Of a DNA stretch of 64,000 bases, positions 32,701-44,700 are shown in pieces. The DNA is from Okapia johnstoni. Taxonomy: Eukaryota > Chordata > Mammalia > Artiodactyla > Giraffidae. The notes under the pieces are model-generated. The model worked only from the letters and a program-made list of their open reading frames with translations. It was not told where the DNA came from and searched no databases. Numbering within the stretch: position 1 is the stretch's first letter; every line of letters starts with the position of its first letter. The DNA lies in the NCBI GenBank assembly GCA_024291935.2, contig CM044320.1, forward strand, positions 48,736,001 to 48,800,000, in the 5' to 3' direction. Made by a program: the position numbers and the translations under genes.

Positions 32701-35700
32701 CGGGGCTTCCCTGGTGGCTCAGGGGTAAAGAATCCACCTGCTAGTGCAGGAGACGCAGATTCGATCTCTGGGTCGGGAAGATTCCCCTGGAGAAAGAAAT
32801 GGCAACCCATTCCAGTATTATTGCCTGGGAAATGCCATGGACAGAGAAGCCTCATGGGCCACAGTCCACGGGGGTGCAAAAGAGTTGGACACGACTTAGT
32901 GACTAAAAAACAGCAATCGCCAATATGAGGTCAGTGTTCAGAGATCCCTGATGTTTTCTCAGTGTTTATTAGAATCAGGATTCAGATAAGTTTATGTATC
33001 TGTAATTAGTTCAGTTGTTTCTTAAGTTTCTCTTTCTTGCTTTTTAAAATTGTAAGCCATATTTTATTGTGATATAGTATATATACAATAAAATGCACAG
33101 AACCTAAGTGCACAGTTGGTTGACTTTTGACAATTTTGTGTACTTGTGACAACCATTCAACTCAAGATATAGAATATTTTTACCATCATTTCCCAGAAAT
33201 TTTTTGTGTTTCTTTCTAATGAATTCCCCCCCTCTATTCCAAGCAGTGAGCTTTTATTACCATAAATTTCCTTTCCCTGTTCTTAGATTTTATAAAAGTG
33301 GAATCATATAGCGCATTTTTTTGTATCTGGTTTCTTTTGCTCAACAAAATGTTTTTGAGGTATTCGTTCATGTTGGCACATGTATAGGTAATTCATTGCT
33401 TTTTGTTGCTAGTATTTTATCATATGCATCTACCAAAATCTGTTTATCCAATTCTCTTGTTGATGGATGTTGGGTTGTTCCAGTTTTAGGCTATTTTGAA
33501 TGAAAGCTGCTAAGAACATTCTTGCACAGGTTTTGTTTTGTCTTGCTTTGCTTTTTGACATGTTTTCATTTTTAGTGGATGAATACCTGGAAGCAGTATA
33601 AAGTTAAATATATACTTGTTCTGACCCAACACAGGGTAGGCACATGTACAGAATTTAAGAGTAACTACCAAATAGCTTTTCTAAGTTGTTGTATCATTCT
33701 ACATGCCCACCCCACAACCTACAAGAGTTTCAGTGATTCCATGTCCTTGGCAGCATTTTGTATTTGTCTTTTTAATTATAGCCATTCTAGTTGTACCATC
33801 TATTATCTTACTGTGGTTTTATTTTGTATTTTCTTGATGACTGTTGATGTTGAGCTTACTGGCTCATAGAATAAAAAAATCAATACAAAAAAGAAAGCAA
33901 CCTAACAAAAAGTGGGCAAAAGACTTGACCTGTCATTTACATGGTCTATCTATCCATTACTTGGCCTATTTATCCGTTTACCCAGGCCTTTAAAATTTGT
34001 CTCAGTAATGTGTTTTCATTTGCAAGTATGGAAAAATACAATTGCCTTCTATATGTTGATCTTCTATCCTGAGAACTTGCTAAATATACTTACTAATTCA
34101 AGTAGGCTTTTGGAAAATCCTTTGTGGTTTTCATGTTGTTTATGAACAGAAACAAAGAATATATCAATCTGATTTCAGTATTGACCATTTGGTGATGTAC
34201 ACGTATAGAGTCTTCTCTTGTGTTGTTGGAAGAGGGTGTTTGCTGTGACCAGTGCTTTGTCTTGGCAAAACTCTGTTAGCCTTTGACCTACTTCGTTTTG
34301 TACTTCAAGGCCAAATTTGCCTGTTACTCCAGGTATCTCTTGACTTCCTACTTTTGCATTCCAATCCCCTATAATGAAAAGGACATCTTTTCTTGGGTGT
34401 TAATTCTAGAAGGTCTTATAGGTTTTCATAGAACTGTTCAACTTCAGTTTCTTCAGCATTATTGGTCGGGGCATAGACTTGGATTACTGTGATATTGAAT
34501 GGTTTGCCTTGGAAACAAACAAATCATTCTGTCGTTTTTGAGGTTGCATCCAAGCACTGCATTTTGGACCCTTTTTCTGACTATGATGGCTACTCCATTT
34601 CTTCTAAGGGGTTCTTGCCCACAGTAGAGAAACAATGTAAACAGTGAGAGACTTTTTTGGGCTCCAAAATCACTGCAGATGGTGACTGCAGCCATGAAAT
34701 TAAAACACGCTTGCTCCTCCGATGATAAACTATGACCAACCTAGACAGCATATCAAAAAGCAGAGACATTACTTTGCCAACAAAGGTCTGTCTAGTCAAA
34801 GCTATGGTTTTCCAGTAGTCATGTATGGATGTGAGAGTTGGACTATGAAGAAAGCTGGGCGCTGAAGAATTGATGCTTTTGAACAGTGGTGTTGGAGAAG
34901 ACTCTTGAGAGTCACCTGGACTGCAAGGAGATCCAACCAGTCCATCCTAAAGGAAATCAGTCCTGAATATTCATTGGAGAGACTGATACTGAAGCTGCAC
35001 TCCAATAGTTTGGCTACCTGATGCGAAGAACCAACTCATAGGAAAAGACCATGATTCTGGGAAAGATTGAAGGCGGGAAGAGAAGGGCTAACAGAGGATG
35101 AGATGGTTGGATGGCATCACCGATGCGGTGGACATGAGTTTGAGTAGGCTCTGGGAGTTGGTGATGGACAGGGAAGCCTGGTGTGCTGCAGTCCATGGGG
35201 TCGCAAAGAGTAGGACACGACTGAGAGACAGAATCCTGACTGATGAACAGAAACAGTTTTACTACTCCTTTTCCTGTCTGTATGCCTTTTACTTCTCTGT
35301 CTTCATGCACTGTTAATGTAGAAAATTATTGATTTTTCAAATGTTAAACCAATTTTCATTATTGGGATAAACTTTACTTGGTCATAATGTATTAACCTTT
35401 TACTATATTGATGAATTTGATTTGCCAGTATTTTGTGAAGGATTTTTGCAGGTTATGAGGAGTATTGGCATGAAACTTACTTTTCCTTTAATGTCTTAGT
35501 CAGGGTTTTTGTATTAATTATACTGACTTTCTATGCTTTGGAAAGTGTTCCTTCCTCTATTTTCTGAAAGAGGTATAAGACTGTGTATTTATTTCTTAAA
35601 TGCTTGAAAGAATTCACAATGAAGGCATCTGAGCCTGATATTTTTGTAGAAAAGTTTTAGTTTATGGATACAGTTTCTTTAATAAATATAGTCATTTGGA

Positions 35701-38700
35701 TTTTCTAGTTTTATTCTGTCAGTTTTAGTCAACTGTCTTTTTTAGGACGTTAATTCATTTTATCTAATTTGCCAAGTCATTGGCATAAAGTTGTTTAAAA
35801 TATCCTCTTGTTGTCCTTTTAATGTTTATAGAATCTATAGTGATGTCCCTTCTAATTGTTCCTAATATTGATATCTTTTCTGTCCTTTTTTTCCTTGATG
35901 TACCTTTCTAGTCTTTTATTGATGTTTTAAATTTTTTCTAAGAACTAGTTTCTGGCTTTGTTGATTTTATGTATTTGCTTTCTATTTCATTAGTTATGTT
36001 TACTGTTTCTTCTACTTAACTTTGGGTTTAAAACTTTTAGCTTCTTAAGGTTGAAACTTAGACAATTGATTTTAAATCTTTCTTATTTTCTAAAATAATA
36101 TTCAAAGCTATAAATTCTATTGTAAGTACTGCTTCATCTGCATCCCACAGGTTTTGATACCTTGTTTTTTTTTAATCATTCAGTTCAATATATTTTCCAA
36201 TTTTTCTTGTGATTTCTTTTGCCCACAGGTTATTTAGAAGTGTGTTACATAATTTTCAAACATTTGGTGATTTTCAAACATACCTTTTTGTTATTGGTTT
36301 CTAAATTAATGCTGCTTTGGTCAGAGAACTACTATGATTTTAATTCTTTGAAATGTATTGAGATTTGTTTTATAGCCCAGGATATGGTCTCTGTTCCTGA
36401 ACATTCCTTATATTTTTGTACAGAGTGTTCATTGTGTTGGGGACAATATTCTATAAATGTCAAAATTTCAGCTCGTTAATTTTCCAGGCTCTTGGTTTTA
36501 TTGATTGCATCACCATGGGGTCATTTAATGTTCCCTAGTCCTCTGTATTTCTTGTGAAGTATATCTAGAAGCATTCTCAGACTTCATTTCAACTTTTTGG
36601 AGACTATTTCATAAGGCAGTTTTCAACTCCTTTGAGTAAATACCAAAGAACACAATTGTTGAATTATATTACAAGAATATGTTTAGTTTTGTAGGAAACC
36701 ACCAAACTGCCTTCTAAAATGGCTCTTGCCATTTTGCATTCTTACCTGCAATGCATGAAAGACTTATGTTGCTCCATGTCCTTTCCAGCATGTGATGTCA
36801 ATGTTCCAAATTTTGACTATTCTAACAAGTGTATAGTAGTATCTCATTTTAATTTGCATTTCCCTGATGACATATGATATGGAGCATCTTTTCATATGCT
36901 TATTTGTCATCTATATATGTTTTGTGAGGTATCTGTTAAAGTCTTGGTATGGTTTAGAATCAGATATTTTTTCTTTTTTTTACTGTTGAGTTTTAAGCAT
37001 TTTGTATGATATGGAGAACAATCCCTTATCAGATGTCTTTTGTAAAATTTTCTTTCAAATCTGTGGGCATAGAGTTGTTACCCTTCCATTAAAAAATATG
37101 ATTTGACCCACTGCTTTTTTAAAAAATTGAATGAATTAATTAATGACACATTAATGACACATTAATAGTTGCAGCTTTTTACTGCAAAAAGTTGAAATTA
37201 AGTCTGAGAATGTTTCTAGATCTAGTTCACAAGAAGTACAGAGGACTGGGGAATATTAAATGACCCCATGGTGATGGAATCAGTAATGACACTTCAGTAG
37301 TTGCAGCATGTGAGCTCTGTAGTTACAGCTCCCGGGCTCTAGAGCATAGGCTCAGTAGCTGTGACACATGGGCTTAGTTGCCCCAAGGCATGTGGGATCT
37401 TCCTGGATCATGGATCAAACCCATGTCTCCTGCATTGGCGGACAGATTCTTATCCACTGAGCCTCCAAGGAAGTTTTGCTCCTCTACTTGTTAAATAAAT
37501 GGTAACAAATGATCTAAGCTTTTCTCTTTCTTGGTCCCATTTTAGTAACATGGACAGCTTGTCTTTCAAGGACTGGTAGAAAAATGTGTTTGAACTCTAT
37601 TTGTTTTGGTACATTTTTTGAGATTTGGGCCTAGTTTAGGGTAAGAAGGTATAGAGGTAGGTGCCCAATAAATGATATAGCTTCCCACTGATGATTTTTT
37701 GAGAAGTACTTGTATATATTTCACAGTTATACATGCATTTTCTTTTCTTCTACAGTCACGGGGTTTGATCTGTGGGGTGCGGTAGTGGCTACTGGTGTGG
37801 TCTGCACATTCTACTGCACTGTGGTATGTCAAGAACCTTATTTCTCCTTTTACCCTATACACTTGCTTTGCAAAATTAAAAGTTTCAATCAGTGCATGCT
37901 GCAGTCTGGGTTGTTTATATTTCCTTCCCACAATAACTTGTTTTTTATAAGGAATATTCAGCCCAGGGTAATATTTGATCCTTTGTAAAACATTGATCAT
38001 AACTGATATTTTTTCTGCATTTGAACCATGCAGTGGTCCCCAATCTCGTTTCATAATTTGCTCTTATTGTCGTCGTGTTATTATAGCTATGCTCACAATA
38101 TTCCTTAGCTTAGTAACCTGAGATAATTTCCCATTGCCTTTAGGCAGGAGTGACAGTCAAAATATGTAAGAACCAGTATGGCATGGGCACTGATATTATC
38201 ATTGATGCTGATCCTTAGCAGTGGTGCAAGTCTTGTGAAACCTGTGATACTCTAAGTCTTAATACTTTAGTTGCTCGATGATACAGAAGACAAGGTCCTC
38301 AAAGAGGGACTGGGTCAGGTTCTGGAGGGGGACACTTGGGCAGTGACTAGTACAAAACAATTTTAGTTTTTTAGTAACTGATATGTTCTTCTTTGTGCTA
38401 ATCCACTTGCCAATACAGGAGATGTAGGAGAGGTGGGTTTGATCCCTGCGTTGGGACGATCCACTGGAGTAGGAAATGGCAACCCGCTCCAGTATTCTTG
38501 AGTGGAAAATCCTATGGACAGGGGAGCCTTGTGGGCTACAGTCCAGGGGATCACAAAGAATTGGACATGACTGAGTGACAGAGCACACACACATGCCTTC
38601 TTTGTGCATACTGTTTGACTATCAGTCCTGCCTATAGGATAAAATCTATGATACTGCAATTTGACTCTGAGTTTTCTTCCTAACAATATCCCCACACCAC

Positions 38701-41700
38701 TCCACTTTGCTCCAAAATATATATCTGGACACACTAAGAATGCCATGTATTTTGAATTCTAGGAGCCTAGCAGGCTACAGTCCGTGGGGTCACAAAGAAT
38801 CGGACATGACTGAATGACTAAGCACATGCTTTTTGCCCATGCTGTTTTCTCTCCTGGGAGGACCTTTCATTTTGGATTCTGTTTATATTTGAAAGTTTGA
38901 TCTAAGTACTACCTTCCTGACTATCTCCCTTGGGTGCACTTCTTGGCCAAGATTCACATTTTCCTTATCTTTGACCAGGAGAGTGTATAAGTATGTAAGT
39001 GCTTAATAATATCTAGTATAAGCATTAATCCTAATGTACTTTTTCCTCAAAGGGTGGTCTGAAAGCAGTTATCTGGACGGATGTTTTTCAAGTTGGAATC
39101 ATGGTGGCTGGCTTTGCATCTGTGATTATAAAGGCTGCATTGATTCAAGGTGGAATCAGCACTATTCTAAATGATGCTTCCAATGGAGGAAGATTAAACT
39201 TCTGGAAGTAAGTTGCTTTTTGGTTAAGTATTTACTTTTTGATTAATAGAACATTCCTATTTTTTTTTTTCGTGTAAAAAGTCTCTTGGCTCAAATAATA
39301 AATTTACATTAGAAAACGAACTAACCATTAAAGTCATGGTACAAAAATTTGAAGCTGGTACATAAATGTGTAAGGAGTATTCACTTTAAGGGTGGAAGCA
39401 GTCAGGTGGTACTTAGTTACACGGTGCTGAGGATGGTGCTTTCTCCTAAGAAGGGACTGATAGCAAAAGAAATTAAAATCTGAGATAGGTTGAAAGGTAT
39501 GGGTAGGGAGAGAAGGGAAGATATAGTGGAGAGGTAAGGAAAGGAAACATCTTAAGAGAAAAGCACTGAAAGATAGTGATTCCATTTTGACAATTCTTTG
39601 TTTCAAGCAGCCTAGAGAATTCCTCTTTTAATATGGCCCTGGAAATATATAGTATATTATTATTATACATGTGTGTTTTATATGTGAATATTATTTAATG
39701 TACATTATGTAATATTAAATATTATTTCTAGAATATTGACTAGAGAAGTTATGGCCAATGCCTCAAGTATCAGTATTACATAAGATATAATGTCTTCAAC
39801 AACTATTCAACTTTCTTAAAGAAGGCTAATGGAGAAACTAGATATTTCATCACAAATATATCACACAATTTAAAAGACTATTTAAAACACTTTATCTTTT
39901 GGATTGATAGTGTCTTCCTTATACATCATGTTCAATGTGCAGAGGGGCTCATTTTGACATGAACCAGCTAATTTTCTTTTTAAGCAGCCCTGCTATGAGA
40001 TAAGCAAGCTGAAATCATTGGCAAGAGGAAAGAAAATCACTTTACACTTGGCGGCTCTCTTCAGGTTTTCTGAAAGAAGGTGTTAGTGTTTGAGAAGAAC
40101 GTTAGAAATTGGACAGGGTCAATGTCTTAATTTGCAAGAATGAGTTACAGTGAATCAACTCCAACTGTTTCAATATTTTTAAGCGAAAGTAGAGCCTCCA
40201 GTTGGCCTAGCTTAGGCTTGATTCCATCCATTAGCTAAGGCAGAGTAGAACATTTTGATTGACCATCATTTAGACTATTTAATGGAGAAACGGTAATGTT
40301 CCCAAGGCAAACCTAGGTTGCTGTTACTAGAAGTGTTAATTTCTCAGTCATTTCCAACTCCTTGTGACCCCATGGACTGTAGCTCACCAGTCTCCTCTGT
40401 CCACAGGATTCTCCAGGCAAGAATACTGGCGTGGGTAGAAGAGTGGGGAATAGATACCAAGAGGCAGAAACAACTAGTGGCCACTCAGTAGACCTGGATT
40501 ACTTCCAAATCTCTTCCTAGTCAGCTAGGTGAGGGGAAAGGGTGTGGAGTCAATCAATTTTTCTGCAAAATAACTGTCAGTTTATACGAAGGGTAAACAC
40601 ATTGCTGCATTAAATAACTTATAACCGGTAAGAGATTCCAAAAAGTAAAAGATTAGACATTTTTATGGCTCTTACAAGGTTTCCAACAATTAAGGAATAA
40701 TGAAAAGCCTTATTGTATATCCTTTGTCATTCAAATATGTTTTGAGAATATGAGGGTGGACAATAAATCTGCTCTGGGTAGGATAAACGAAGAGAAGGAT
40801 TTTGTGTTGATATTTTCCATACGGTCTATATTTGGCATATGTATTCTGTATTGCCAAAACCAAACCCACTAATTTGGGTGTTTTAAATCTTGTCTTACTT
40901 TCTTCCAGTAACTCACAGAACCCTTTGGCTCTTGAAGTTTATTAGCTAGTATAGTAGCCACTTTCTTTATGGGAGAAAGGGCCAACACCCTCCAAACTCT
41001 TAGACTTTGATATTAACTATTAGAGAGTGGAATAGAGGCTCTCATCTTTCCATTAGAATGCTGAAAACACATAAAATTGTAGCACTTTACCCAAATGATC
41101 TCAAATATAAACTTTGAAGTGAAATTGCAGAATTTCAGAAATGCGGAATGTTTCCATTAAAGCTAATTTTGCAGAAATTTTTCAAGCCTATATTGTGTAT
41201 CAGAGATGAACAGACTCATTCCTTCCAAGATGATACAATAAGAAGAATTAAAAGATGTATTGAATGTAGAAGTTGAGCTTTGTTTGTAATTGTATTTTGT
41301 TGAAATGCCGTAATGTGACTTTCAACTATGAGTATGTAGTTTGTCCACACAGTATTTTAAGAACATGGTTAAAATGACATGGTAGTTTTAAACATGAAAA
41401 CCTTTAAACTGCATTAATTGAATTCTTCAGCTTGAATGTAAAGTAGAACTGGGACTATAAATGTTCCAGGAGAGGAATTATACACATGAAATGTGTCGAT
41501 ATTATGTTTATTTCAGTACCACATCTGTTGCTCCGGTGTACCTAGGAATTGCTTGCTCTCTCTTTCTTCAGCTTCATGCTCTTCTCTGATTACAGCATGG
41601 CAGACTTGTTTAAATAATTTCCTGTGGCCATGGGAGAACAGTTTCTATAAATGTTCACAACGATTGAAACATTCATTTTGCCCCCAGTCCTATCCAGAAT

Positions 41701-44700
41701 TTCCAAATCTCTGAAAGTATCGATTTTTTTATTTCACTGAACTCAAGTTAGAAATATTTCTACCTTTTATATTACTTAATCTGTACATATTTGTGTGTAT
41801 ATATGTATATTTGTTTATATTTATGTAAGTATACATTACTTGCTTCCAAAACACTCTAGAAAGATTTCTGTAGTGGTTTGCTGAGAGTTCAAATTTGTTT
41901 TCTGTTTGTTTTCATTTAGCTTCAATCCTAACCCTTTGCAAAGACACACATTCTGGACAATTATTATAGGAGGGACCTTCACGTGGACCAGCATCTATGG
42001 TGTGAACCAATCCCAAGTGCAGAGATATATTTCCTGTAAAAGCAGGTTCCAGGCAAAATTGTAAGCCAAACTATGGTATATGAATCATGAATAACTATCA
42101 CTTGTCTTTATGGACGCTCAGAAGTCAAGCTTTGCTGGAGTTTGTCTTTTGTATCATGAAATTCTAAGAGATAAATGATATACTTACAAAAGGATCACAT
42201 AGAACAAAGTGGTATTGTATGTTTTGAATCAGATATTTTAAAATATTTATATTAAGGACCTCTGTTACTTTTGTCTGCCTTCTGATGGATGAGGATAAGA
42301 GGCTTGTGCAAGCTTCCTGATGGGAGGGACTGGCTGTGGGGAAAATTGGGTCTTGCTCTGGTGGGCAGGGCCACACTCAGCAAATCTTTAATTCAGTTTT
42401 CTCCTGATGGGTGGTGCTGTGCTCCTGGTGGTCCAGTGGTTAAGACTCTGTGTTTCCACAGCAAGGGATGAATGTTTGATCCCTGGTTGGGGAACTAAGA
42501 TCCCACATGCCACATGGTGCGGCCAAAAGAAAATTTATATCAATTATTGAGTAAAACAAACCTTATCAAATAAATAGGCATTTATTTTGTATCTGTTTGT
42601 ATAAGGAAATATAAGGAATAAAAATTATAAATATGTGGCTCTTATCATGAAGAACAGAGGATGAGATGGTTGGATGACATTATCAACACAATGGACCTGA
42701 GTTCGAGCAAACTCTAGAAGATAGTGAAGGACGGGAAAGCCTGGTGTGCTGCAGTCTGTGGGGTTGCAAAGAGTCGGACATGACTTAGCGACTGAACAAC
42801 AATCATGAAGGAACATAGCATCAAATTAGGAAAATATATGCAACTATGTGAAAAGTGAAATAACACTAGAGGTAAAACAGTTCCCTGAAACAATGTAACA
42901 ATAGAGGAAATGTTCTAGAGCATTGTACTGCCAGATGTGTTGGTTCCTTTTATATTCAGACACAGTTATGGGTTTATAACCTGGTTCTAACACTTGCTAC
43001 TTGAGTAATGGGGTGAGTTTCTTAGACTCTCTGAACTTCAGTTTCTAAACTTATACAATGAGCATATCATACATCTTGTGGAGGAATTATAAAATACTGT
43101 GTTTGTCATGCATGTGGTAGGGATCCAGTAAATGTGAATTCCCTTTTCCACCTCAACTCCTGGGATGTGAAGGCAGGGATGAATGAGAGATTCCTGTTGA
43201 GCAGGCAGGTCCTGAAGGAAGACCACGTGTGGGCCGGTGGAGAAGAATGGGAGAGCATTCCAGGTAGGAAGAGTTATTTGCCCAAAGCATAGAGGTTGGC
43301 TTCCGACCTCTTATCATGAGCCCTTTGGAGGGCTTCCCAGGTTGCACTAATGGTAAAGAACCTGCCTGCCAAAGCAGGAGACATAAAAGATGCGGGTCAA
43401 TCCCTGGGTTGGGGAGATCCCCTGGAGTAGGAGATGGCAACCCACCCCACTATGGTGGCCTGGGAAATCTTGCAGACAGAGGAGCCTGACGGGCTACAGT
43501 CCATGGGGTGGCAAAGAGTCAGACACTACTGAAGTGACTTAGCACATGCATGCACAGAGGTCAGAAGGACAGCATGGTCAGGGGAGTCTCCAGCCCACCT
43601 TGGCTTATGCAGAGTGTGAGCAGTGACTGGTTTTTTCTCAGGAAGCCTCAGATAAACTTGGTGACCAGCATTCTTAATACTGATAAATAAGGCTAAGTTG
43701 GCTTTCAGGCATTTTGAAGCTTTAAAACTCTAAGAGTAACAAGGTGATTGCAGTAGGAGGAGTAGCAATTCTATTTGTATTAAGGGAGAATATTAAAAAT
43801 ATGTGATGTCACATATCAACATATGAGAGTAAGTTGGTTTAGACATCATCTATGTTTCGTAAATTTCACAATGAAAGATCTATATGAATATAAGTATAGT
43901 AACTGGATATGGAATCCCCCAAAAGTGAGCCTAGGAATGCTGATATTTTAAGACACTTTAAAGGAGTATAATGTATATACCCAGTAATCCATCCACGTTA
44001 GAGCTGATGCCCCTCCCAGAGTAATTGTGCACAGGCTCTTCTTTGGGAACATGTTTCTTTAAGAATATGGAGCTCAAAAAGCCCAATTTTTTAATTAAAA
44101 GAATAGCATTAGAGCTTTCTTAGTAGAAAACAATTTTCTTCCGAATAGTCCAATGGTCTCTTTAACAAGAGCTCAAGGGAACCATTTTCTCCCAGTTTCT
44201 AACATTGGCTCTGTGGAAAGAATGAACCCCAGCCAAAAAGTCAAGACCTACTGACATTGACTGACTGGATATAGTATCAGATGTTGGTAAGTGGTCTATC
44301 TGACTGGCATTAAAGTAAAATAAAACAATAAGATAAGATATTAACTCATATATAAGTGAGGTATGGTGACTGAGTAGGAAAGTGTCTGGGTATATTTCTG
44401 GTGATTTGGAGATGACATATAGTTATACTACTTTTAATTTTTTAAAACATTGTTATGTTGGAGTATACTTGATTAAAAATGTTTTAGTTTCAGGTATATA
44501 GCAAAATGACTCAGTTATACATATACATGTATCTATTATTTTTCAAATTCTTTTACATTTAGTTTGTTGCAAAGTATTGAGCATAGTTCCCTGTGCTATA
44601 CAGTAGATTCTTGTTGGTTATCCATTACTCATTAGACAGTAACAAAACACAGTGAATGTAGTCAGTCAAGGGAAAAGACTAGAAATCTGTTGTTTGGGAC

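Larger units (their letters stand above)
27622..37755 (+). other. SLC5A8 intron 3 (10.1 kb, largest in the window)
   Basis: Dominated by nested retroelements: SINEs, three BovB pieces, and old L1 in antisense from about 33.0 to 37.1 kb. The segments 28,821-29,681, 29,920-30,230, 30,863-31,388 and 31,700-32,690 hold nothing I recognise. The short exons 3 and 4 flank this long intron. Confidence 0.9.
37824..39052 (+). other. SLC5A8 intron 4 (1.2 kb)
   Basis: Contains a 5'-truncated Bov-tA SINE and a 3' SINE fragment. Otherwise unremarkable. The acceptor is TTTTTCCTCAAAG. Confidence 0.9.

Noticed and set aside
37566..38054. 162-codon minus-strand ORF
   Set aside because: It lies antisense across SLC5A8 exon 4 and its introns and has no recognisable motif. 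A chance open frame.
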